From: Mucilaginibacter conchicola
GTDB lineage: Bacteria > Bacteroidota > Bacteroidia > Sphingobacteriales > Sphingobacteriaceae
Reading direction: 5' to 3'
Assembly: GCF_003432115.1 (NCBI RefSeq)
Contig: NZ_QWDC01000007.1
Coordinates: forward strand, 1 to 40,789
DNA length: 40,789 nt
Positions within the stretch are counted from its first letter, which is position 1; every line of letters starts with the position of its first letter. Below the pieces are notes generated by a model. It ran no database searches. It was not told the origin of the DNA and saw only the letters and a program-made list of their open reading frames with translations. A program made the translations under genes and the position numbers. This document shows positions 1 to 8,186 of this stretch, piece by piece.

Positions 1-64
1 TGTATCGGCAAGTAAATGCCAATATACGTTATGTAATTAAGAGAAAGGATTTTAAACCCTTAGG

Positions 65-1312
65 TTAAGTGTTAGAGCAAAAACTTATTCTAAAAATATG
101 TTGCCCGTGCTCATAAGAATAATTTAATGGCCAATTATGCACAACACAGATCTGCCTTGCGATGGACAAACCGAGCCCCGTGCCTTTATATGAATCGTTG
201 CTCTTTTTGAATCGTTGAAACAGCGCGGTTTCAGGGAAATTTAGTGGAGGTCCATCATTTTTAAAAACGATGCCTGTATTGTCGATAGTAATTTCTGCGT
301 AACCTCCGGTTGGAGTATGGTGATTGATATTGCTCAGTAAGTTAGAGAATAAAATACGTGTTAAGTGGGGGCTGCATACCAATTTTACAGGAAAGATCTG
401 TGCAGATAGTTTGATCTCTTTTTCTGCAAAAATATCAGAGAACTCAGTCCGCAGGTCTTCCAATATATCCGAAACATTGGTTATCTGCAGATCCGGGAAG
501 TTATCGCGTTCAAGTTTTGCTAATAACAACAAGGCTCTGTTCACTTTGCTTAAACGGTTAAGCGTATCTTTTGCGCTTTGAAGGAGATCGGCTGATTGCT
601 GCTCCATAGGGTGCTGGCTCAGTTTTTCCAGCTGACTACGTATGATGCTAATGGGTGTTTGCAATTCGTGCGAGGCATTTTCTGTAAACTCCTGCAAACT
701 GTGATACTCGTTTTTAGCCTGTATCATCAATTGATTTAACACGCCGTTTAATTCTTCAAATTCGTTTACATCTGAGCTGATCAGTTCTACACTATCGTCA
801 TATCTGAAAGAAAAATGTTTAAGCTTGGCCAGGTTCATAAGAAACGGTGCCCATACTTTTTTGCTGATAAAGTAATTAACCAGTGCGCCACCTGCTGTTA
901 TAGCAATGGCCAAAACCAGGAATACTAAGCCAATTGTTTCCAGGTACTCCTGCCAGCCAATATATATAGTAGCCACAGTTATTTGGTAGGCTTTATTATT
1001 GATAGTTTTAACCTGCCTTAACAGGTAATAATCTTCTTTTTTTTGCTGCAGGGGGTCAAATATCAGGGTATCCTTAAAAACCGGTTCTGCTGCCGGGTGG
1101 ATACTAACGGTGTCTATTTTAACCAATGGAAATTCAACATGCTTACCCTCTTTTATCTCATACATTACCAATTCAGATTGCAGCTCCAGCTGTTCTCTTA
1201 TCTCATCGGCAATATTATTCTTGAGGATAAAAAAAAGCAAAAACAAGGTGCAGATCAAAACGATGCCGCTTACCCATAAATAGTGGATACTTGTTTTAGT
1301 GAGCAGCCTCAT
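65..1312 (-). CDS. Sensor histidine kinase
   Basis: This is a membrane sensor kinase of 415 aa that should phosphorylate the response regulator encoded just upstream. Membrane spans lie at about residues 12-30 and 125-148, flanking a sensor region of roughly 90 residues outside the membrane. The dimerisation/phosphoacceptor motif ASHELQTP places the catalytic histidine at H215. An N-box (FSNLLSNINHH, around 322-332) and a glycine-rich ATP lid (GTGLGLSIA, 377-385) complete the HATPase domain. The start overlaps the stop of the response regulator gene by 4 bp, so the two are almost certainly translationally coupled. The stimulus is unknown. The pair lies back to back with an iron-type operon, so a link to metal or envelope status is possible but only inferred. 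The kinase assignment is secure. Confidence 0.93.
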   Translation of the reverse strand: MRLLTKTSIHYLWVSGIVLICTLFLLFFILKNNIADEIREQLELQSELVMYEIKEGKHVEFPLVKIDTVSIHPAAEPVFKDTLIFDPLQQKKEDYYLLRQVKTINNKAYQITVATIYIGWQEYLETIGLVFLVLAIAITAGGALVNYFISKKVWAPFLMNLAKLKHFSFRYDDSVELISSDVNEFEELNGVLNQLMIQAKNEYHSLQEFTENASHELQTPISIIRSQLEKLSQHPMEQQSADLLQSAKDTLNRLSKVNRALLLLAKLERDNFPDLQITNVSDILEDLRTEFSDIFAEKEIKLSAQIFPVKLVCSPHLTRILFSNLLSNINHHTPTGGYAEITIDNTGIVFKNDGPPLNFPETALFQRFKKSNDSYKGTGLGLSIARQICVVHNWPLNYSYEHGQHIFRISFCSNT

Positions 1313-1986
1313 GAGTTAAATTTATAGCCCATGCCATAAACTGTTGAAATGTACTCTTTGCCACCGCTTGCCTTGCTTAGCTTTTTACGCAGGTTCATGA
1401 GGTGAACATAAATGGCATCAAAGTTATCCAATTGGTCGGCATAATCGCCCCAAACGTGTTCTGCAATAGCGGCTTTGCTTACCACGCGTTCTTTATTAAC
1501 AATAAAGTAGAGCAGTAGCTGATACTCTTTTTTAGTAAGGCTTATCTCTGTGTTTTGATGGTAAAGTACTTTCAATTCGGGCTCGATACTAAAATCATCA
1601 AATACTATCCTATGGGTACCCTTCAATGCTTTACGGCGGTACAAGGCGTGCATACGCGCGTTAAGCTCTTCAATATAAAATGGTTTAGTTACATAATCAT
1701 CAGCACCTAAGCGCAAGCCTTCCAACTTATCGGGCAGTGAAGCTTTCGCAGATACGATCATGATGCCGGTATCCTGGTTTTGGGTAACAACCGAGGGGAT
1801 AAGTTTCATGCCTGAACCATCGGGCAGGCCAATATCTACGATAATAATATCATAAGCATAGTTCATGATCTTTTCTGATGCTGCCGTAAAAGTCCTGGCA
1901 GATTCGCAAAGCATGCCCTGCGAGGAAAAGTATTCCAGCATATCATCGGCCAGTACCGGCTCATCTTCAATAAACAAAACTTTCAT
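1309..1986 (-). CDS. OmpR-family response regulator
   Basis: This is a 225-aa two-domain transcription factor. The receiver domain (about 1-115) has the acidic pair E7/D8, the phosphoacceptor D51 in IIIVDIGLPDGSG and the conserved lysine K101 in VTKPF. The C-terminal part (about 125-225) is a winged-helix DNA-binding domain of the OmpR/PhoB type (LTKKEYQLLLYF, then the VYVHLMNLRKKL-like recognition helix region and a final GMGYKF). It precedes the histidine kinase with a 4-bp overlap, forming a standard two-component operon. The divergent gene at 2111 shares the 124-bp intergenic region, so it is a plausible target. Nothing in the sequence proves that. Confidence 0.94.
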   Translation of the reverse strand: MKVLFIEDEPVLADDMLEYFSSQGMLCESARTFTAASEKIMNYAYDIIIVDIGLPDGSGMKLIPSVVTQNQDTGIMIVSAKASLPDKLEGLRLGADDYVTKPFYIEELNARMHALYRRKALKGTHRIVFDDFSIEPELKVLYHQNTEISLTKKEYQLLLYFIVNKERVVSKAAIAEHVWGDYADQLDNFDAIYVHLMNLRKKLSKASGGKEYISTVYGMGYKFNS

Positions 1987-2041
1987 TTTAAGAAAAATCT
2001 GAAGGAGCCTGAATCTTTAGATTTTCTTTAGAATCCGCTCA

Positions 2042-2049
2042 CATCTTTG
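2042..2049 (+). promoter_or_regulatory. Possible -7 element ahead of the iron-type operon
   Basis: The octamer CATCTTTG resembles the Bacteroidota -7 box TAnnTTTG, with one mismatch, and lies 61 bp before the DUF4856 start codon. A weak TTTA at 2016-2019 is the only -33 candidate, with 22 bp spacing. The same CATCTTTG variant occurs in the promoter near the end of the window. The placement immediately upstream of two dyads supports it, but the match alone is modest. Confidence 0.35.
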
Positions 2050-2056
2050 CACAATG

Positions 2057-2088
2057 TTAAGTCTTTATTTAGACTTAATTCAAATAAA
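2057..2088. promoter_or_regulatory. Overlapping dyads, Fur-box-like operator candidate
   Basis: Two overlapping inverted repeats sit between the divergent two-component and iron-type operons. The first is a perfect 8-bp repeat, TTAAGTCT (2057-2064) and AGACTTAA (2071-2078), with a 6-bp spacer. The second pairs TTTATTTAGA (2064-2073) with TTCAAATAAA (2079-2088), matching at 8 of 10 positions around a 5-bp centre. The AT-rich TTATTTAGA/TCTAAATAA form resembles Fur-type operators I associate with Bacteroidota iron genes. The site lies just after the candidate -7 box, where a repressor would block transcription. The identity of the regulator is inferred. Confidence 0.45.
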
Positions 2089-2110
2089 ATTAGAATTTAT
2101 AATATAAACG

Positions 2111-3214
2111 ATGAAAATCAAATTTACCTACATCGCCTTAGCGGTTGCCGGGATGGCAGCATTTACATCTTGTAAAAAAGATAAAACAACACCTACCGAA
2201 CCGGAAGAACAAGTACAACCTTACACCGTGCCGGCCACTTACACTTTTACCGGTGCCGATTACTCTAAAGCTACTGCCCGTGTTAAAATGGGTGCCGAGC
2301 TAAACAGTTACCTTGGTACAGCTAATAATGCATCTATTACTGCTACAAAAGCAAACGATATGTTTGATAATAAAAATAGCCAGTTTGCTGATGCCACTCT
2401 GAATACGTCTGGTGTTACGCTTGCCGAAAAAACCAGCAATGCTGATTTTTTCAGAGGCCATTTTACTACCCAGGCAACCAACAGCATGAGCAATAATGTT
2501 GCCGCCGTAAATGGTGCTGCGGGTGTGGTAATAAGCGGTACCACCAAAAGGTTGGTTGGTGCAACCGGTTTAGAATCAAACCAGGCAGTAGCAAAAGGTA
2601 TGATGGGCGCATTGTACTTTAAAGAGGTTGTTAAACTATTAAGCAACATTGGCAATGATGATAATAAAGCCGTAACCAACAACACTACCTTGGCACAACG
2701 CAATTGGGATGATGCTTTTGGTTTGTTAGGCATTCCTGCTGATTATGATCCCGATAAAACCTATACCAGTGCTGATGCTAACCGCCCGTTATTATGGGGT
2801 GGTTACCTTGCCGAGCGTGGTAAAGAGATATTGGCCGGTAAAACCATTTTTGAAGCATTTAGAAAAGGTCGCGCTGCATTAGGCGGTAAAGACAAAGTTG
2901 TTGTTGCTGAGCAGGCAAAGATCATTTTGGATAAATGGGAGCAATTAAATGCAGCAGCAGCTTTAGAGTATGCAACCATCCCAACCCGTTCTGTAAATGT
3001 TGGTAACCTGGCAACCCAGTTCCACGCCTTATCAGAAGGTTTTGGTTTTGTATACTCTTTACAGTTCCGCCAAACAGGCAGTAAACTTAGCGCTGCTGAT
3101 TACGCTAAGCTAAAAGCAACGTTTGATACCAATTTCTACACGCTTATAAACGAGGCAAACTTCACCAAATTGGTTGAAGCACAAACTATATTGAAAACTA
3201 CCTACGGTTTATAA
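2111..3214 (+). CDS. DUF4856 domain lipoprotein
   Basis: This is a 367-aa secreted lipoprotein of the DUF4856 family. The signal peptide ends in a lipobox, AAFTSC, with the lipidated cysteine at C21, followed by a Thr/Pro/Glu-rich linker to about residue 45. The rest is a single, mainly helical domain starting near YTFTGADYSKATARVKMGAELNSY-type sequence. Members of this family recur next to imelysin-like proteins and TonB receptors in Bacteroidota, and here it is the first gene of such an operon. The biochemical role is unknown. A periplasmic or surface part in metal capture is inferred from context only. The start has no competing upstream ATG and leaves the regulatory dyads outside the gene. 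Confidence 0.85.
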   Translation: MKIKFTYIALAVAGMAAFTSCKKDKTTPTEPEEQVQPYTVPATYTFTGADYSKATARVKMGAELNSYLGTANNASITATKANDMFDNKNSQFADATLNTSGVTLAEKTSNADFFRGHFTTQATNSMSNNVAAVNGAAGVVISGTTKRLVGATGLESNQAVAKGMMGALYFKEVVKLLSNIGNDDNKAVTNNTTLAQRNWDDAFGLLGIPADYDPDKTYTSADANRPLLWGGYLAERGKEILAGKTIFEAFRKGRAALGGKDKVVVAEQAKIILDKWEQLNAAAALEYATIPTRSVNVGNLATQFHALSEGFGFVYSLQFRQTGSKLSAADYAKLKATFDTNFYTLINEANFTKLVEAQTILKTTYGL

Positions 3215-3240
3215 TAAAATACCATACCGCCTTATTTCGC

Positions 3241-3272
3241 AAGCTCTTTGGCTAATTTTTGCCAAGGGGCTT
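3241..3272 (+). promoter_or_regulatory. Intra-operon RNA hairpin
   Basis: AAGCTCTTTGGC (3241-3252) pairs with GCCAAGGGGCTT (3261-3272) around the 8-nt loop TAATTTTT. The stem is 12 bp if two G-U pairs are counted; ten are Watson-Crick. No U-run follows, so it is not a simple intrinsic terminator on the plus strand. It sits between the DUF4856 and imelysin genes and may set their relative expression by processing, stability or attenuation. Confidence 0.6.
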
Positions 3273-3301
3273 GTGTATTGAAAGAAAAATCCATCCCGAC
3301 G

Positions 3302-4393
3302 ATGAAATACAATAAAAATTCGTTCAAAGTCCTTTCCGTTATCTTAGCAGTAACTGTTGCTGTTATTGCCTGTTCAAAAAGTGGTACCGAACTCGGCGGT
3401 TCAAAACCAGATGAGTCTGGCTTTGATAAAACAGCCATGCTTACCAACTATGCCGATAATCTCATCATACCTGCTTACACCACATTACAAACACAGGTAG
3501 GTTTGCTGGAGACAGCCGTAAATACTTTTTTAAGCACGCCAAATACCACCAACCAAGCGGCACTAAAGCCGGTTTTTAAAGAAACATGGCTGAAGTATCA
3601 AAACGTATCGGTTGATCAGTTTGGCCCAGCCGAAACCGCTTTGCTAAGCAATTTCCTTAATACTTTCCCTACCGATTCTGCTGTGGTAGAGGGCAACATA
3701 GGTAAGGGTACATATAGCCTCACTTCAAATGCGAGCATTAATCAGCAAGGTTTCCCGGCATTAGATTATTTGTTGTTTAACCCGCATGCGTTAACAGATT
3801 TTTCTGCTAATGCAGCCAATCGTAAAAAATATGTGCAGGATGTTTTGGCCGCACTTAAAACAAGGGTAGGTACAGTATTGGATGGATGGAAAGGAAGTTA
3901 TCGTGCCACGTTCATCGGCAATACCAAATCAGACTCGGGCAGTCCTATTGCTTTTTTGGTGAACCAGTTTGCTTTTGAGATGGATCAGTTAAAAGGGCCC
4001 CGCATTGGCTGGCCTTATGGTAAACAATCGGCAGGGGTAATGTATCCAAAAAACACTGAAGGTTTCTATTCAGGCATTTCTATCGCCTTAGCTACCGAAA
4101 ATTTAAGTGCCCTCAAACGTATGTTCAACGGTAATGGCAGCGGCAAAGGTATGTCTGATTACCTGGTAGCCCTTAAGCAGCAAAAGCTAAGCAATGATGT
4201 AATGAGCCAGTTTGATAAAGCCATAAACAGCCTTAAAGCCATTCCCGATCCTTACCCAACGGCCATGACCAACAACAAAACACAGATAGATGCGGCTTAC
4301 CGCGAGATTCAGATCCTGTTAACCTTAATAAAAACAGATGTGGCTTCGCAAACCGGTGTAAGGATCACTTACCAGGATACCGACGGAGATTAA
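3302..4393 (+). CDS. Imelysin-like lipoprotein (M75 family)
   Basis: This is a 363-aa lipoprotein of the imelysin-like family, bacterial periplasmic or surface proteins repeatedly linked to iron or haem uptake. I chose the ATG at 3302 because it begins a clean signal peptide with lipobox AVIAC (C24). The in-frame upstream ATG at 3248 would add 18 residues and run into the hairpin. The domain is all-helical. Its diagnostic segment GFPALDYLLF (from residue 150) sits where the family has its conserved G..P-(E/D)YLLF signature. The C-terminal half includes a second helical bundle with TEGFYSGISIAL. I do not see the GxHxxE motif of insulin-cleaving imelysins, so peptidase activity is doubtful and a binding role more likely. 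It lies 9 bp before the HTTM gene, in one operon. Confidence 0.88.
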   Translation: MKYNKNSFKVLSVILAVTVAVIACSKSGTELGGSKPDESGFDKTAMLTNYADNLIIPAYTTLQTQVGLLETAVNTFLSTPNTTNQAALKPVFKETWLKYQNVSVDQFGPAETALLSNFLNTFPTDSAVVEGNIGKGTYSLTSNASINQQGFPALDYLLFNPHALTDFSANAANRKKYVQDVLAALKTRVGTVLDGWKGSYRATFIGNTKSDSGSPIAFLVNQFAFEMDQLKGPRIGWPYGKQSAGVMYPKNTEGFYSGISIALATENLSALKRMFNGNGSGKGMSDYLVALKQQKLSNDVMSQFDKAINSLKAIPDPYPTAMTNNKTQIDAAYREIQILLTLIKTDVASQTGVRITYQDTDGD

Positions 4394-4402
4394 CAGACAA
4401 AG

Positions 4403-5749
4403 ATGATCAACTTATCTGCAGACCGTTTAAAACGCCCGGTTCCCATAGCGCCACTGGTAACTTTCAGGGTGCTATTTGGCATCATGATGCTGGTTGGTAC
4501 TATCCGTTTTTGGCTCAACGGCTGGATTGTGCAGCAATTTGTTGCGCCCAAATTTTATTTCAGCTACATGGGTTTTGAGTGGGTTAAGCCTTTGGGCTAT
4601 ACGGGTATGCATTTGCTGTTTGCGCTTATTGCGCTGGCCACTGTTTTTATCACCATAGGTTTTTTTTATCGGGTGGCAACGGTTGTCTTTTTCCTGGCAT
4701 TTACGTACGTTGAGCTGATAGATATCACGAACTACCTTAACCACTATTACTTTATCTGTTTAGTGGGTTTTATGCTGATATGGCTGCCCGCGCACAGGAG
4801 TTGGTCTGTAGATGTCAAGATCTGGCCCCAACTTAAACGCACCGAAGTACCATTATGGATGGTTGGGGTTTTGAGATTACAGGTAGCCATAGTTTATTTT
4901 TTTGCAGGGCTGGCCAAGCTTAATCCCGATTGGTTGCTGAATGCTATCCCTATGAAGATATGGCTGCCTGCCAAAAGCCATCTTCCGCTGATAGGCCAGT
5001 TAATGTACACTACATGGATAGCCTATCTATTTAGCTGGTTTGGCGCGGTGTACGATCTTTTTATTGCCTTCTTCCTCATCAATAAAAAAACAAGACCGTA
5101 TGCCTATGTTTTTGTACTGGGTTTTCATATTGCTACGGCTATATTTTTCCCGGGGATAGGTTTGTTTCCGTATGTAATGATGGTAGTAAGTACCATCTTC
5201 TTTAGTTCGGATGCGCACCGTAAACTTTTGGGTTATTTTAATAAAGGAGCTAAATCAAACCCTCAGCCACTAAGGTGTCCACAGAAAATTCAACAAGCTT
5301 TTGCCGTTGGGATAGGTGTTTACTTTGCCATTCAGATCATCGTCCCTTTAAGATTTATTGCTTACCCAAGCGGACTTTTCTGGCACGAAGAGGGTTTTCG
5401 TTTTTCGTGGCGGGTAATGCTGATGGAAAAATCGGGCAACTCTTTCTTTACCGTGAAAGAACCCTCAACAGGCAAAGAATACGAAGTAAATAACAGCGAG
5501 TTTTTAACTCCATTGCAAGAAAAAATGATGAGCACACAGCCGGATATGATATTGCGCTATGCTCATTTCCTGGCAACTACTTATGAAAAAAGAGGATTGA
5601 AGCATCCGGCAGTTTATGCCCAATGTTTTGTGGCCTTAAACGGCAGGCGATCACGCCCTTTTATCAATAGCGCTACCAACCTTGCGGTACAACAGCTTGG
5701 CTGGCAGCATTACAAATGGGTTTTACCCTTACCAACAAATGAGAACTAA
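4403..5749 (+). CDS. HTTM / vitamin K-dependent gamma-carboxylase-like membrane protein
   Basis: This is a 448-aa polytopic protein of the HTTM family, the bacterial relatives of the vitamin K-dependent gamma-glutamyl carboxylase (GGCX). There are about six to seven hydrophobic spans in the first 300 residues, then a soluble C-terminal part with YAHFLATTYEKRG and VALNGRRSRPFI, typical of the family tail. Two segments match what I remember of the GGCX catalytic region: NHYYF (H114; compare the human NHSYL histidine) and AGLAKLNPDW (K172; compare GVKKLDADW). HRSWSVD (131-137) also matches. This suggests retained epoxidase/carboxylase-type chemistry, but the bacterial substrate is unknown. It is sandwiched between the imelysin and TonB receptor genes, and its end overlaps the receptor start by 11 bp. 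A role in processing a metallophore or a surface protein is inference. Confidence 0.85.
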   Translation: MINLSADRLKRPVPIAPLVTFRVLFGIMMLVGTIRFWLNGWIVQQFVAPKFYFSYMGFEWVKPLGYTGMHLLFALIALATVFITIGFFYRVATVVFFLAFTYVELIDITNYLNHYYFICLVGFMLIWLPAHRSWSVDVKIWPQLKRTEVPLWMVGVLRLQVAIVYFFAGLAKLNPDWLLNAIPMKIWLPAKSHLPLIGQLMYTTWIAYLFSWFGAVYDLFIAFFLINKKTRPYAYVFVLGFHIATAIFFPGIGLFPYVMMVVSTIFFSSDAHRKLLGYFNKGAKSNPQPLRCPQKIQQAFAVGIGVYFAIQIIVPLRFIAYPSGLFWHEEGFRFSWRVMLMEKSGNSFFTVKEPSTGKEYEVNNSEFLTPLQEKMMSTQPDMILRYAHFLATTYEKRGLKHPAVYAQCFVALNGRRSRPFINSATNLAVQQLGWQHYKWVLPLPTNEN

Positions 5750-8153
5750 ACTATTACTCTTTATATCGTTTTTATTAACAGGCACAGCAGCGTTTGCGCA
5801 GCAATTATCACTCAGCGGTATAGTAATTGACAACGGGCAACCTGCAATAGGTATTACCATTACCCTTAAGCCCGGCGATTTGAGTACCGCTACCGATAGC
5901 AGCGGCCATTTCCAATTTAAGGCGCTTAAGCCCGGAAAATACGAGCTTTTGGCAACTTATCTGGGCAACCAACTCTATCGTAAAACCATAAAACTTACTG
6001 ATAAAGACGAGCAATTACAATTTGACGTGAGGCAGGATACCGGCCAGCAGTTATCAGAAGTAAACGTGCGCGATACCGCTTTTAAACAGGCATCGGGCGC
6101 GTTGCGACAGGTTGAAGGTATGGCCATTTACGCCGGTAAAAAAACCGAAGTGGTAAACATTGCCAACCTTAACGCAAACCTGGCTACCAATAATACCAGG
6201 CAGATCTATAGCCGCGTGGCGGGGATAAACATTATTGAATATGACGGCGGCGGCCTCCAACTGGGTATAGGTGGTAGAGGATTGAACCCAAGCCGTGTAT
6301 CAAACTTTAATACACGCCAAAACGGATACGATATAAGTGCCGATGCTTTAGGTTACCCGGAAAGCTACTACACGCCAACTACCGAAGCCGTCGACCGTAT
6401 CGAGATCATCAGGGGGGCGGCCAGTTTGCAGTATGGTACACAGTTTGGCGGCCTCATCAATTTTAAAATGAAACAGTGGCCGGCAGATAAACCACTGGAG
6501 ATCACCAGCAGGCAAACCGCAGGTTCGTTTGGGTTCTTCAATACATTTAACAGTGTTGGTGGTACTATCAAAAAGTTGAACTATTATGCCTACTATCAGT
6601 ATAAGCGTGGCGATGGCTGGCGCCCCAACAGTCATTTTAACCAGCATGGCTCGTTTATCCATTTAGATTATGCACTTACCGATAGGTTGAAAATCACCGG
6701 CGAGTACACTTACATGACCTATCTGGCGCAATTACCCGGTGGTTTAACTGATGAGGATTTTGCGGCAGATGCGCACCAATCTAACCGGGCGCGCAACTGG
6801 TTTAAGGTAAACTGGAACCTTTTTAACGTAACGCTTGATTATAAACTGGGCGACTATACCAAACTAAACTTGCGTACTTATCACCTCAGTGCAGATCGTA
6901 TTGCGCTTGGGATATTGGATTACATTAACCGCCCCGATAATGGCCAACCACGCGATATGTTGAACGACCATTACAGCAATTATGGGTCGGAGTTGCGTTT
7001 GCTGCACCAATATAAATTGGGTGGTACACAACTAAACTCGTTGCTTACCGGCGTAAGAGTTTACAAAGGAAAAACCCTGCGCAGCCAGGGCGCTGCAGTT
7101 GAGGGTAGCGGCCCCGATTTTAAATATTCGGGCGATTATCCAAGCTCATCGCAATACACGTTCCCGGGTACCAATGTGGCGGTGTTTACAGAGAATATTT
7201 TTCAGTTGACAGATAAATGGAGCGTAACGCCGGGGGCAAGGTTCGAGTTTATCTCAACCAAGGCCGATGGCTTTTACACCACCCGCTCAAGCCCTTATCC
7301 GGATTATTACCTTATTAAAAACCAGGAGAACAAAAAGAATGATCGTTCATTCGTGTTCTTCGGTATTGGTACATCGTATAAACCGACCAAAGAAATCGAA
7401 TTATATGGCAATATCTCGCAAAACTATCGCTCGGTAAACTTTAATGATATCCGTGTACTTAACGCTAATGCCCGCGTAGATTCTAACCTTACCGACGAGC
7501 GTGGCTACACTATTGATGGGGGAGTACGTGGTACCATCAATAACTTTTTAAGGTACGATATAAGCGTATTTTACCTGAAGTATAACCGCCGTATTGGCTC
7601 GGTATTTACCGCATCGGCAGATAGTTTGACTTCTTATCGACTCAGGAAAAATATCGGAGATAGCCGCAACATCGGTTTTGAAAGTTTAATTGAGGCCGAT
7701 CTGTTGAAAGCATTCAGCCATGGCGCAAGCAAGTACAAATTATCGGTATATACAAACTTTGCGCTGATAGATGCCCGTTATATTACCAGCCTGGATGCCT
7801 CGGTTAAAAAAGACGCGCTGGTTGAGTTTGTACCACCAATGTTGCTTCGTACAGGTGTATCTTTCGGAAACAAACGTTTTGATGTAAGCTACCAGTTCTC
7901 ATACGTTGGTAAACAATATTCTGATGCTACCAATACCGAGTATTCGCCGCGTGCTGTAGACGGCGCCGTGCCGGCCTACAAAGTAATGGACTTGAGCGCC
8001 AGTTATAACTGGAAATGGTTTACACTATCAGGTACGGTCAACAACCTGGCCAATGCCAAATACTTTACGAGAAGGGCTGATGGATACCCCGGGCCGGGTA
8101 TTTTACCGTCGGACCCGAGGGGGTATTATTTAACGCTACAGGTTAAATACTGA
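5739..8153 (+). CDS. TonB-dependent outer-membrane receptor
   Basis: This is an 804-aa TonB-dependent receptor, probably for a ferric chelate or another metal complex. I chose the ATG at 5739 because it opens a signal peptide (RTKLLLFISFLLTGTAAFAQ). The upstream in-frame start at 5682 would lie 68 bp inside the HTTM gene. An N-terminal carboxypeptidase-regulatory-like beta-sandwich (about 22-105) is followed by the plug (about 130-250), with the characteristic DRIEIIRGAASLQYGTQFGG. The remainder is a 22-stranded barrel ending in PRGYYLTLQVKY, a typical aromatic C-terminus. No STN domain is present, so this is a simple transporter and not a FecA-type transducer. It is the last gene of the four-gene operon and is translationally coupled to HTTM by overlap. 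The ligand cannot be read from sequence. Confidence 0.92.
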   Translation: MRTKLLLFISFLLTGTAAFAQQLSLSGIVIDNGQPAIGITITLKPGDLSTATDSSGHFQFKALKPGKYELLATYLGNQLYRKTIKLTDKDEQLQFDVRQDTGQQLSEVNVRDTAFKQASGALRQVEGMAIYAGKKTEVVNIANLNANLATNNTRQIYSRVAGINIIEYDGGGLQLGIGGRGLNPSRVSNFNTRQNGYDISADALGYPESYYTPTTEAVDRIEIIRGAASLQYGTQFGGLINFKMKQWPADKPLEITSRQTAGSFGFFNTFNSVGGTIKKLNYYAYYQYKRGDGWRPNSHFNQHGSFIHLDYALTDRLKITGEYTYMTYLAQLPGGLTDEDFAADAHQSNRARNWFKVNWNLFNVTLDYKLGDYTKLNLRTYHLSADRIALGILDYINRPDNGQPRDMLNDHYSNYGSELRLLHQYKLGGTQLNSLLTGVRVYKGKTLRSQGAAVEGSGPDFKYSGDYPSSSQYTFPGTNVAVFTENIFQLTDKWSVTPGARFEFISTKADGFYTTRSSPYPDYYLIKNQENKKNDRSFVFFGIGTSYKPTKEIELYGNISQNYRSVNFNDIRVLNANARVDSNLTDERGYTIDGGVRGTINNFLRYDISVFYLKYNRRIGSVFTASADSLTSYRLRKNIGDSRNIGFESLIEADLLKAFSHGASKYKLSVYTNFALIDARYITSLDASVKKDALVEFVPPMLLRTGVSFGNKRFDVSYQFSYVGKQYSDATNTEYSPRAVDGAVPAYKVMDLSASYNWKWFTLSGTVNNLANAKYFTRRADGYPGPGILPSDPRGYYLTLQVKY

Positions 8154-8186
8154 TAAATCGTATAATTATTCTATATAATTGCAGCA

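Noticed and set aside
2308..2733. Open frame of 141 codons opposite the DUF4856 gene
   Set aside because: The DUF4856 frame has signal peptide, lipobox and family match; the antisense frame looks like its Leu/Pro/Ser-rich shadow.
6348..6662. Minus-strand open frame inside the TonB receptor gene
   Set aside because: It lies fully within a plug region with strong family motifs, and no independent start signal is seen.
8158..8177. AT-only inverted repeat between the TonB receptor and the 148-aa gene
   Set aside because: The stem is about 6 bp and all A/T, too weak to call a terminator or operator.
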